A DNA stretch of 64,000 nucleotides, taken from positions 64,385 to 128,384 of the forward strand of contig JAHEAR010000003.1 of assembly GCA_024642665.1 (NCBI GenBank), given 5' to 3'. The notes under the pieces were generated by a model, which did no database searches, was not told the origin of the DNA, and worked only from the letters and a program-made list of their open reading frames with translations. The DNA comes from Bacteroidota bacterium (lineage in GTDB: Bacteria; Bacteroidota; Bacteroidia; Chitinophagales; Saprospiraceae). The translations under genes and the position numbers were made by a program. Below, piece after piece: positions 1-9,124 of this stretch; position 1 is the stretch's first letter, and the number at the start of each line of letters is the position of its first letter.

Positions 1-837
1 ACACTGTTACTGATGGCTTATAATTTGTGGAAAGAGGATATTGCTCCGGCGTTACCGGCCGCCCTTGCGATTGAATATTTTCACAACTTTAGCCTGATGC
101 ATGATGATATCATGGATGAAGCGCCTCTTCGTCGCGGGAAGGAATCAGTTCATACACTCTTCGGTAACAATAGTGCCATTTTAAGTGGTGATGCGATGTT
201 GATACAATGCTTCGATTTATTGCTTGAAGCCGGCAGGGAAAATAATTTGGGAGCCCAACTTTGTGCCCTGATGTCCAAAGCTGCCCTTGAAATTTGTGAA
301 GGTCAGCAATTGGATATGGATTTTGAAAAACTCGATTCTCCCACAGACATTGAATATCTTGAAATGATTCGCCAAAAGACCGCGTGTCTGCTTGGTGCCA
401 GTATGCAAATGGGCGCCCTTCTTGCCGGTGCGACAGAAAGTGACGCGAATCTTCTGTATCAATTTGGAGAAAAAATGGGTCTTGGCTTTCAGATTCAGGA
501 CGATTATCTGGATGTCTTTGGGGATGAAAAATTGACCGGCAAACAAAAAGGAGGTGATATCCTAAGAGGCAAAAAGAACTTTTTATATGTCACAGCTTTC
601 AGCCAACTCAAAGCGGGCGAAAGAGAGGATTTTATCGAAGCATATGCAATGGCTTCCAGAAATCAGGATACAACTGAAATTTATAGTATTTACGAAAAAC
701 TGAAAATTCAGGAATATACGCTGGGACTGCAATCTAAATATTTAAATGAGGCAATGGCTGAATTGCACAAAATTGATTCAGTGGATGTGTCCCAGATTAC
801 CGCTTTGGCAGAAATGCTCTCATTAAGAAATTATTAA
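1..837 (+). CDS. Polyprenyl synthetase family protein, 5' truncated by window edge
   Basis: Reading frame is open from base 1 (TLLLMAYNLWKED); DDIMDEAPLRRG and QIQDDYLDVFGD match the two Asp-rich motifs of trans-isoprenyl diphosphate synthases. Confidence 0.93.
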   Translation, partial: TLLLMAYNLWKEDIAPALPAALAIEYFHNFSLMHDDIMDEAPLRRGKESVHTLFGNNSAILSGDAMLIQCFDLLLEAGRENNLGAQLCALMSKAALEICEGQQLDMDFEKLDSPTDIEYLEMIRQKTACLLGASMQMGALLAGATESDANLLYQFGEKMGLGFQIQDDYLDVFGDEKLTGKQKGGDILRGKKNFLYVTAFSQLKAGEREDFIEAYAMASRNQDTTEIYSIYEKLKIQEYTLGLQSKYLNEAMAELHKIDSVDVSQITALAEMLSLRNY

Positions 838-976
838 TTTTTGTGACAGAGCATGTTTAAGTGCTTATGTTGAACACCAGTGTAGCTTAGGAATCTGATT
901 TACTTGTCCTTTGCGTATCATTTGTCACGGATGTGTTATAATATTTGGAGCACCTTTGTGCCTTTAAATTCATGCT

Positions 977-1774
977 ATGGAAATCATTGGTTATTTAGCT
1001 TCAATACTGATAGGGGTTACACTGGGGCTTATTGGTGGAGGAGGCAGTATTCTAACGGTTCCTGTGCTTGTTTATTTATTTCGTGTAGAGCCTGTATTGG
1101 CTACGGCATATTCCCTGTTTATCGTAGGACTTACGAGTGCAGTAGGTTCAGTAAATTATTTTCGGGTTGGACTGGTCAATGTAAGGACAGCCATCATATT
1201 TGGCATCCCGGCGATTATAGGGGTGTTTATGACGCGGGCATACATTGTTCCTGCCTTACCTGCCGAGGTGACGATCTTGGGAAATTTTGTTTTGACGAAA
1301 GGAGAAATGATGTTATTGCTGTTTTCAATTGTCATGATTGGTGCCTCATTGAGTATGATTCGAGGTAAATCCGATGAGGATGTAATTGAAGAGGGCGAAC
1401 AAAAATTTAATTATCCTTTGATCTTACTCGAAGGGGCTGTTGTCGGGGTGCTGACGGGGTTGGTAGGCGCTGGAGGCGGATTTCTGATTATTCCTGCATT
1501 GGTCGTGTTGAGTAAACTTCCGATGAAACAGGCGGTTGCAACTTCTCTGGTGATTATTGCTGCAAAATCATTGATTGGATTTATGGGGGAAGGTGGCGAA
1601 ACGCAGATTGACTGGCCGTTTTTAGGGATTATTTCAGGGTTCGCCATTTTGGGTATATTTATAGGAACTGCGCTATCCCGAAAAATAGATGGGAAAAAAC
1701 TTAAACCTGCCTTCGGTTGGTTTGTTCTGATCATGGGAATTGGCATTATCCTCAAAGAAACTTTTTTTCAGTAA
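977..1774 (+). CDS. Sulfite exporter TauE/SafE family membrane protein
   Basis: 265 aa multi-TM; paired GLIGGGGSILTVPVLVYL and GLVGAGGGFLIIPALVVL repeats typical of TauE/SafE. Confidence 0.9.
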   Translation: MEIIGYLASILIGVTLGLIGGGGSILTVPVLVYLFRVEPVLATAYSLFIVGLTSAVGSVNYFRVGLVNVRTAIIFGIPAIIGVFMTRAYIVPALPAEVTILGNFVLTKGEMMLLLFSIVMIGASLSMIRGKSDEDVIEEGEQKFNYPLILLEGAVVGVLTGLVGAGGGFLIIPALVVLSKLPMKQAVATSLVIIAAKSLIGFMGEGGETQIDWPFLGIISGFAILGIFIGTALSRKIDGKKLKPAFGWFVLIMGIGIILKETFFQ

Positions 1775-1863
1775 ATTAGTTTTGTAACTATTGTAACGAT
1801 CTGGAAGTATTAAAACCCTCATTTTTGTACCAACAATTGACTTAAAGACATAATATTATACAT

Positions 1864-3279
1864 ATGAACATAGAACAAATTTATACGGGTTGCCTGGCGC
1901 AGGGAGCATATTATATTACGTCCAATGGCGAGGCTGCCATTATTGATCCTTTACGTGAGGTGCAACCTTATCTGGATCGTCTGGAGAGAGATGGCGTAAA
2001 ACTCAAGTATATATTTGAAACGCACTTTCATGCTGATTTTGTTTCCGGTCATGTCGATCTGAGTAAGAAAACAAATGCACCCATTGTTTATGGACCTACA
2101 GCAAAGCCAGATTTTGATTTTATTTCTGCCGCAGATGGTCAGGAGTTCAAATTAGGTGGTGTAACATTCAAAGTATTGCATACGCCCGGACATACGATGG
2201 AGAGTACTTCATACTTACTCAAAGATGAAAACGGGAAAGATGCTGCACTGTTTAGCGGAGATACCTTGTTTATTGGTGATGTTGGAAGACCCGATTTAGC
2301 ACAGAAAGCCGCCAGCATGACGATGGAACAATTAGCCGCTATTTTATATCACTCCTTAAGGGATAAGGTGATGACATTGGCTGATGATGTCGTGGTATAT
2401 CCTGCACATGGTGCCGGTAGTGCCTGCGGTAAAAATATGAGTAAGGAAACTGTCTCCACGATCGGCAATCAAAAGCAGTATAACTATGCACTTCGAGCGG
2501 ATATGACCGAAGCGGAATTTGTGAAAGAAGTAACCGATGGGTTGTTGCCGCCTCCGGCCTATTTTGGAATGAATGTCGCCATGAATAAGCAGGGCTATGA
2601 AAGTTTTGATACGGTCCTGACCAACGGTATGCGGGAGATGTCTGCAAAGGAATTTGAAGTTGCCGCTGAAGAAACAGATGCACTGCTTCTTGATACACGT
2701 TCTCACAGTGAATTTGCCAAAGGCTATATTCCGCAGTCCATAAATATTGGTTTGAAAGGTGATTTTGCCCCCTGGGTAGGAGCACTGATTGTGGATGTAA
2801 AGCAACCAATATTGTTAATCACCGATCCTGGAAAAGAAGAGGAAGCGGTGACTCGTTTAAGTCGCGTCGGTTTTGACAATGTCCTTGGGCATTTGAAAGG
2901 CGGGTTTGCGTCCTGGTTGAAAGAAGACCGGGAGATAGAAACTGTAGAAGTTATTACGGCGGATGAATTTGCTTCCAGAGTTAAGATCGGAGAAGATGTC
3001 ATTGTAGATGTCAGAAAGGAATCTGAATATGAAGCAGAACACGTTGAAGATGCTTACCTCAAACCACTGGCGTATATCAATGATTGGGTCAAGGATATCA
3101 ATCCGAAGGAGCACTTCTATCTGCATTGTGCCGGGGGTTATCGCAGTATGATTGCCGCGAGTATTCTGCAAGCCAGGGGGTATAGAAACTTTACCGAAGT
3201 AGCCGGCGGATTTTCAGCGATTGCAAAAACGGATCTTCCTAAAACGGACTTTATTTGTCAGAGTAAGGTGCTGAAATAG
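1864..3279 (+). CDS. MBL-fold hydrolase fused to two rhodanese domains (persulfide dioxygenase-like)
   Basis: THFHADFVSGH and HTPGHTMES metallo-beta-lactamase motifs; two C-terminal rhodanese-like modules, the second with LHCAGGYRS. Confidence 0.92.
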   Translation: MNIEQIYTGCLAQGAYYITSNGEAAIIDPLREVQPYLDRLERDGVKLKYIFETHFHADFVSGHVDLSKKTNAPIVYGPTAKPDFDFISAADGQEFKLGGVTFKVLHTPGHTMESTSYLLKDENGKDAALFSGDTLFIGDVGRPDLAQKAASMTMEQLAAILYHSLRDKVMTLADDVVVYPAHGAGSACGKNMSKETVSTIGNQKQYNYALRADMTEAEFVKEVTDGLLPPPAYFGMNVAMNKQGYESFDTVLTNGMREMSAKEFEVAAEETDALLLDTRSHSEFAKGYIPQSINIGLKGDFAPWVGALIVDVKQPILLITDPGKEEEAVTRLSRVGFDNVLGHLKGGFASWLKEDREIETVEVITADEFASRVKIGEDVIVDVRKESEYEAEHVEDAYLKPLAYINDWVKDINPKEHFYLHCAGGYRSMIAASILQARGYRNFTEVAGGFSAIAKTDLPKTDFICQSKVLK

Positions 3280-3318
3280 CAATTTTCACAATTTTCATTA
3301 GGACATGTGTTTAGTCCG

Positions 3319-3334
3319 GAAGCCTGGCGGCTTC
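3319..3334. other. Short perfect hairpin GAAGCC-TGGC-GGCTTC downstream of the MBL-rhodanese gene
   Basis: 6-bp perfect inverted repeat; no strong U-tract, so terminator status is uncertain. Confidence 0.4.
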
Positions 3335-3407
3335 TGTGGTTTAGAATGTTGAGTTATATAGCTGAACGCCATACAGGTTTAGTTAAGTTGTATGATGACC
3401 TAAAAAA

Positions 3408-3583
3408 CTAAACTTTCTAAACAAAAAGTGCCTTCGGTGCTTTGTGCTCAACTTTCTCAACACTGTGCCTTTGTACTCAATCTCTATCGCAGAAACAATT
3501 GTAAAATTGAGATAAAAAGCTAAACTTTCTAAACAACAGACACCAAAGGTGACGGGTGCTCAACTTTCTAAACACTGTAACCT
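3408..3583. repeat. Imperfect two-copy direct repeat (about 63 nt, offset 112 nt)
   Basis: CTAAACTTTCTAAACA...GTGCTCAACTTTCTMAACACTGT occurs at about 3408-3470 and 3520-3583. Confidence 0.7.
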
Positions 3584-3635
3584 TAGGCCGACTTGTTTTA
3601 GGATACAATGAAAAATCATTTACAAAACAACCAAT

Positions 3636-4199
3636 ATGTTAGATATAATAAAACAGCCATGGCCGTGGTATATAGCAGGCCCATTGATCGGATTGACCAT
3701 ACCTGCTCTTTTATTATTGGGTAATAAGCCGCTTGGCATTTCTTCTTCATTGCGCCATGTATGCGCGGCCTGCATGCCGGCCAATATTCCTTTTTTTAAT
3801 TACGAATGGAAAAAGGAAATATGGAATTTGTTTTTTGTTGTTGGAATATTAGTGGGAAGTTTGTTAGCCATGACATTTCTGGCTAATCCCCATCCGGTGG
3901 ATATTCATCCGGACCTTGTGCAAGAAATGAAAGGCTATGGGATGACCAATTTAAACGTTGTGATACCGGAGGAAATCGTAAACTGGCAATCGCTCTTTAC
4001 GCTAAAGGGATTCCTGATGATCGTCTTCGGTGGATTTTTGATTGGTTTTGGTACGCGCTATGCCGGCGGATGTACCAGTGGACACACAATCATGGGGCTT
4101 TCCAATTTGCAGTGGCCATCATTGATAGTTACTATTTCTTTTATGATTGGGGGTATCGCCATGGCAAATTTTTTACTACCTCACATACTCACTCTTTAA
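3636..4199 (+). CDS. YeeE/YedE family protein (sulfur transporter), first half
   Basis: YAGGCTSGHTIMG motif and multi-TM topology. Confidence 0.88.
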   Translation: MLDIIKQPWPWYIAGPLIGLTIPALLLLGNKPLGISSSLRHVCAACMPANIPFFNYEWKKEIWNLFFVVGILVGSLLAMTFLANPHPVDIHPDLVQEMKGYGMTNLNVVIPEEIVNWQSLFTLKGFLMIVFGGFLIGFGTRYAGGCTSGHTIMGLSNLQWPSLIVTISFMIGGIAMANFLLPHILTL

Positions 4200-4211
4200 T
4201 TCAATAAGGTT

Positions 4212-4661
4212 ATGAATCAACCAAAAGCAACCATACCAAGCATTAGTTTTTTGTCAAATATAAAGTTCTTATTAGCGGGGTTACTGTTTGGAATTTTTCT
4301 GCTTAAGTCAGAAGTGATCAATTGGTACCGTATACAAGAGATGTTCCGATTTCAATCTTTCCATATGTATGGTATTATTGGGAGTGCCGTGATCGTTGGG
4401 GCGGTTTCTGTTTTACTGATAAAGAAGTTCAAGGTTAAATCGATCAGCGGAGAGCTTATTAGTATTCCGGATAAGCAGTTTAGTAAAGGCCAGATATATG
4501 GTGGTTTGCTGTTTGGTTTTGGCTGGGCTATAACCGGTGCTTGCCCGGGTCCTTTATTTGCCCAGGTTGGATTAGGTGCTACTGTGGTTATTGTCACCTT
4601 ATTGAGTGCGATAGCAGGAACCTGGACTTTTGGGTTTTTGAAGGAGCGGTTGCCGGAGTAG
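4212..4661 (+). CDS. YeeE/YedE family protein (DUF6691-like), second half
   Basis: GFGWAITGACPGPLFAQ motif; 12 nt downstream of the preceding YeeE gene. Confidence 0.88.
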   Translation: MNQPKATIPSISFLSNIKFLLAGLLFGIFLLKSEVINWYRIQEMFRFQSFHMYGIIGSAVIVGAVSVLLIKKFKVKSISGELISIPDKQFSKGQIYGGLLFGFGWAITGACPGPLFAQVGLGATVVIVTLLSAIAGTWTFGFLKERLPE

Positions 4662-4783
4662 CACTTTATACTTTTATTTTTATTGATCAAATAATCCTGT
4701 TTGATGTAACCCAGATTCTGTCGATTGACTCTGAGTCTTAGGTAGTAGGCTCTTTTATTTCTCCTATCAATAGCCTATAAACC

Positions 4784-4833
4784 AATTACTGATTAATCAG
4801 TATAGCGTGTCTTCTCCACAACACTTTATTTTG
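4784..4833 (+). promoter_or_regulatory. Palindromic module A plus -7-like box
   Basis: AATTACTGATTAATCAGTATAG (4784-4805, containing the perfect 16-bp palindrome TACTGATTAATCAGTA), 20-nt spacer, TTATTTTG (4826-4833). Confidence 0.55.
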
Positions 4834-5041
4834 CATTAGATTAGGATTCCAGAAGGGTAGTGAATCCATGAGATAATGAGCATGTGGTCAAGTAAGCAGT
4901 TTATATTTCCATTTATTATTTATTAAACCTAAGCATGCGAATGCAAAAGGTAGGGATAGACTCGTGAGGTGGAACTCTGAAAATGCTTATGAAATACTAT
5001 TTTGATAGGGTATATGCACGCCATCATCTTCTTTTTTTTTA

Positions 5042-5884
5042 ATGATGAAGCAATTCTTTTTTACCATAAAATTCTTGGCTATAATTCTTTTAGCAGGACA
5101 AACTGTTTTCGCTCAGGATACCATACTACTTGATAAGGCATTTATTTCTCACGCAGATGTACTTCAAATTTCTGAGCCAGAATTTTCAGACAAGGTGTTT
5201 GAATTCAAGATAGGCGAATATAAAGTACTTTCAACCAATGGAGATTGCAAAACAACTAATCGCAGCCGGAAGAATTTATTCGGTACTAAATTTGACAAGT
5301 CGATTAAAAAATGCTCATTTGAAGTCAGGCATAAAGTCTCAGGAATATCCTTGATCGTAACCGAAGAGACTAATAGCACACGCACACGTTATCCTTTGAA
5401 GTGGCTTGGAAGTGGTGATACAAATGAATGGGATGAAGAGGAGGCGGGACCAATGATTTCAGAATCAATGGCTAGTGGTTTTAGTGCAACGATACGAATG
5501 GACGATGATCCCAGTGGCGAATGGACATTATTCATCAATGTGTCCGAAAAAAATCCCCAATCAGGTCCGATGAATATCATTTTGACGAATGGTGATATGC
5601 TGATACAAATATTTCCGGCAAGTTCAAATCCTGATTTTGACAGGAATAGTCCTCTCAAGAGCGTCTTTCGCGATTTTGCAACTGGTTTTGAATTTCATTT
5701 AGACGGCTCTAGTATTGGGGCATTGCAAACTTATGGTGGAGCAGTGTCTACGCGCACACCTGATACGCATCAGTTTTCCGGTTGCATGGCATGGATGGAT
5801 TCTTCGTTGGATATAAAAACGAGGCATATACTATGTTCGGCCATGGCTACTTTTTTATTGATGAATACACTTTATAAAAGTTAA
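5042..5884 (+). CDS. Hypothetical secreted protein
   Basis: 280 aa ORF with signal peptide (MKQFFFTIKFLAIILLAGQTVFAQ); no recognisable family. Confidence 0.75.
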   Translation: MMKQFFFTIKFLAIILLAGQTVFAQDTILLDKAFISHADVLQISEPEFSDKVFEFKIGEYKVLSTNGDCKTTNRSRKNLFGTKFDKSIKKCSFEVRHKVSGISLIVTEETNSTRTRYPLKWLGSGDTNEWDEEEAGPMISESMASGFSATIRMDDDPSGEWTLFINVSEKNPQSGPMNIILTNGDMLIQIFPASSNPDFDRNSPLKSVFRDFATGFEFHLDGSSIGALQTYGGAVSTRTPDTHQFSGCMAWMDSSLDIKTRHILCSAMATFLLMNTLYKS

Positions 5885-6193
5885 ATATGTAGCTGCATAA
5901 TGAGGAGCGGGTTGTTTTACACAAAGCATTTCTTGGGGCAAAAAACCTTTTTCCCTTTCATCGTAGTAATACTTTCAGGGTTTGATCTTTGCGCTGAAAA
6001 TTGTCGATATAGATATTTGCTTTTACCCTGGACAAAAGAAACGTTTCTTATCCATGGCAAATGGCTGTCAAGTGGAATCTGTTGGTGCCCGATACCGATT
6101 TAGCTTCTTGATGGAATTAGCTACCTCATCCCCCTGGTTATTCGGAATCCGGCATCACAAAGAAGCTCCCAATGCAATACTTCTTTCTTAGTT

Positions 6194-6243
6194 AATTACT
6201 GATTTATCGGTATAGGACGACCGTCTGTAAGGGAATAGTTTTG
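6194..6243 (+). promoter_or_regulatory. Palindromic module B plus -7 box upstream of TonB receptor
   Basis: AATTACTGATTTATCGGTATAG (6194-6215), 20-nt spacer, TAGTTTTG (6236-6243, matches TAnnTTTG). Confidence 0.6.
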
Positions 6244-6282
6244 TCAGGTAAGTTTTGACCATTTTATTCCTGTTAAAGCATT

Positions 6283-9090
6283 ATGAAACTTCATTTATTT
6301 TTAACCTGGATTGTATGTTGTGCTGTAACCATTGATCAGCCTGCCGCGCAATCTGTCTTAAGAGGAAAGGTTATAGATAATGTCACCGGCGAACCACTTA
6401 TTGGCGCTATTATAGGCATTAAAGGAACTACAAATGGTGTGGTTACTGATTTTAGCGGGGAGTATTTTCTAAAGTTGGAAAGTGCTCCGCCCATTACCCT
6501 GATCATTTCCTTTACTGGATTTAAAACAGTGACTCTGGAGGTACTTGATGTTTCCATCTTTACCATTACACGATTGGAAGAGGAAATTATTGAATTGGCA
6601 TCTGCAGAAATCCTTGGGGAAAGAATTCCGGAGAAATTTAAGAAGTCAGCACTGGTTGTCGAGTCCCTTGACATAGAAGGAATCAAACAAACCCCAAACT
6701 TAAATTTTTATGATGGGCTCGGCAAGTTGAAAGATGTAGATATCTCAGGTTCGCTGGGGTATAAAATAATTAATACACGAGGTTTTAATTCGACAACACC
6801 TGTAAGGTCTCTGCAGATCATTGATGGGGTAGACAACCAGGCGCCGGGACTGAATTTCTCACTCGGAAATTTTCTGGGGGTATCTGAGCTGGATGTATTG
6901 AGAGTAGATATTATCGTGGGCGCAAATGGCGCTTATTACGGTCCCAATGCTTTCAACGGCGTGATCAGTATGGAAACGAAAAGCCCATTCTTTCACAAAG
7001 GGCTGTCAGCAATTGTTAAGGCCGGGGAACGCAATTTATTTGAAGGGTCTTTGCGTTTCGCAGAGGTTTGGAAGAATAAAAATGGAAATGAGATTTTCGG
7101 GTATAAATTAAATTTCTCCGTGTTGTATGCGGATGACTGGAAGGCAGAAAATTATGATCCGATTACTGCAAGTAAAGTGCCGAAGTCTAATCCCGGAAGG
7201 TACAATGCCGTAAACATTTATGGGGATGATTATTATATCACCAATGACTTTTCAGGCCAAAGTAACTTGTTTCAAAATCCGGGACTTGGCCTTTTTTACC
7301 GCACGGGCTATAAGGAAGTTGATCTGGTAGATAATAAAGCTGAGAATTATAAAGCCGGCCTGGCCCTGCATCTGCGCACCAATCCTGCCAATACATTTGA
7401 ATCACCCGAATTGATAGTTTCTTCAAATTTTGGATCCGGAACAACGATATATCAAGGCGATAATCGGTTTAGCCTTAGAGACATCATGTTCTTTCAATAC
7501 CGGCTGGAGTTCCGTCAAAAAGACAACTATTTTATCCGGGCCTATTATACGCATGAGGATGCAGGGCGATCCTATGATCCCTATTTCACAGCATTACGAT
7601 TGCAGGAAATGAGCAAGACTGATCAACAGTGGGGAACCGATTACAGGTCAAACTGGAAGGAGAACTGGGCAAAAAGAATGGCATCTCTCCCGCCTTATCC
7701 TAAACCCATGATTATCCCTCCTGACTCTTTTTATTTTGATTATGCTGCAGCAGATCTTTGGTTAGCCACACATGCAGATTCACTCGCTGTTTGGCATGCG
7801 GCTACAGCTGATTGGGCCAACTTGAAAAATATCAGGAATCCTCCGGCTGTTCAGGATTTTCTGGTACCGGGAACGGATAGATTTAATGCGGCCTTTCAGG
7901 ATATCACCTCCAGATACAATAATGAAGAAGGTGGAACAAGATTTTTTGATCAATCCGCTCTTTTCCATGCTCAGGGGGAATTTGCATTTTCTACGCGATC
8001 CTTATTTGATGTAAAACTGGGGGCAAGCTTCCGACAATATGCTCCAAATTCAAAAGGAACCATTTTCAGTGATACCACCGGAACAAGAATCACCAATAAA
8101 GCGATAGGCCTTTACGGTGGATTGGAAAAGAAATTATTTGCTGACAAGCTCACAGTATCCGCTACGTTGCGGATGGATAAGAATCAGAACTTTAAATGGA
8201 TTCAAACTCCTGCCGCAAGTTTAGTCTATGCCGCTTCTCCAAAAACATTCTTCCGGGCTTCATTTTCGAGTGCGATCAGAAATCCAACCCTTGCTGATCA
8301 ATACTTGTACCTCAATGTAGGTCCGGCTATACTGGCAGGTCATATAGGTGCCGTAGATAGTTTGATTACCCTGGAGTCGTTTGATGATTACCGCAATTTT
8401 AGGAGCGCTGATACGCTGGACTATTTTTCTATTGACGCAATACGACCCGAACAAGTACAGACGATTGAAGTAGGGTTGAGAACTACGTTATTCCGAAACC
8501 TGTATGTCGATTTAGGGTATTACCGGAGTTCGTATAAAAATTTTCTCGGTTATCTGATCGGTCTCACAGGGGATTTTCCTGATGATCCTCTTGCGTTTCC
8601 TGAAAATATTCAGGTCTACCGGTATTCAGCCAATTCTGTTCATACAGTCACAAGTCAGGGATTTAGTATAGGGTTGAATTATTATCTATCCCGTCAAATT
8701 TTATTGTCCGGCAACTATAGTCTGAATCAATTACGCAAAACTGTGGCTGATGACCCTATCATCCCTGCCTATAATACGCCTGAAAACAAATTTAATCTTG
8801 GAATATCCGGCAATGATATGCGTATCACAAATACCGGTATACTTAAAAGTGTAGGGTTTAGTATAAACTACAAATGGGTGGAGGGTTTTCAATTTGAAGG
8901 GTCTCCTCAGTTTACCGGCTATGTGCCTGCGTATGGAATAGTGGATGCACAGATAAGTGCATACCAGGAAAAAATAAAAACCACATGTAAAGTGGGAGTC
9001 AGCAATATGTTCAACAATAAGCATTATGAAACCTATGGAGGTCCAAAGGTAGGCCGGCTGGCTTATGTCAGCATCGCCTATCATTTTTAA
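6283..9090 (+). CDS. TonB-dependent receptor with N-terminal carboxypeptidase-like regulatory domain
   Basis: Signal peptide; VLRGKVIDNVTGEPLIGAIIGIKGTTNGVVTDFSGEYFL; plug and beta-barrel; ends YVSIAYHF. Confidence 0.94.
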   Translation: MKLHLFLTWIVCCAVTIDQPAAQSVLRGKVIDNVTGEPLIGAIIGIKGTTNGVVTDFSGEYFLKLESAPPITLIISFTGFKTVTLEVLDVSIFTITRLEEEIIELASAEILGERIPEKFKKSALVVESLDIEGIKQTPNLNFYDGLGKLKDVDISGSLGYKIINTRGFNSTTPVRSLQIIDGVDNQAPGLNFSLGNFLGVSELDVLRVDIIVGANGAYYGPNAFNGVISMETKSPFFHKGLSAIVKAGERNLFEGSLRFAEVWKNKNGNEIFGYKLNFSVLYADDWKAENYDPITASKVPKSNPGRYNAVNIYGDDYYITNDFSGQSNLFQNPGLGLFYRTGYKEVDLVDNKAENYKAGLALHLRTNPANTFESPELIVSSNFGSGTTIYQGDNRFSLRDIMFFQYRLEFRQKDNYFIRAYYTHEDAGRSYDPYFTALRLQEMSKTDQQWGTDYRSNWKENWAKRMASLPPYPKPMIIPPDSFYFDYAAADLWLATHADSLAVWHAATADWANLKNIRNPPAVQDFLVPGTDRFNAAFQDITSRYNNEEGGTRFFDQSALFHAQGEFAFSTRSLFDVKLGASFRQYAPNSKGTIFSDTTGTRITNKAIGLYGGLEKKLFADKLTVSATLRMDKNQNFKWIQTPAASLVYAASPKTFFRASFSSAIRNPTLADQYLYLNVGPAILAGHIGAVDSLITLESFDDYRNFRSADTLDYFSIDAIRPEQVQTIEVGLRTTLFRNLYVDLGYYRSSYKNFLGYLIGLTGDFPDDPLAFPENIQVYRYSANSVHTVTSQGFSIGLNYYLSRQILLSGNYSLNQLRKTVADDPIIPAYNTPENKFNLGISGNDMRITNTGILKSVGFSINYKWVEGFQFEGSPQFTGYVPAYGIVDAQISAYQEKIKTTCKVGVSNMFNNKHYETYGGPKVGRLAYVSIAYHF

Positions 9091-9124
9091 AAGCAATCAT
9101 TATTCATTTTATAAATCTAAAATC

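Noticed and set aside
904-1368. 154-aa ORF overlapping the TauE/SafE gene in another frame
   Set aside because: Composition is Cys/Trp/Arg-rich and unlike a real protein; the overlapping 977-1774 frame has clear TauE/SafE repeats.
2339-2809. Antisense ORFs within the MBL-rhodanese gene
   Set aside because: Shadow ORFs opposite a well-supported coding sequence.
4541-4741. 66-aa ORF at the end of the second YeeE gene
   Set aside because: Out-of-frame reading of the YeeE C-terminus; no supporting features.
5900-6191. Two overlapping short ORFs (67 and 69 aa) between the hypothetical and the TonB receptor
   Set aside because: Overlap each other in different frames, no signal peptide or motif; possible remnant but not supportable.
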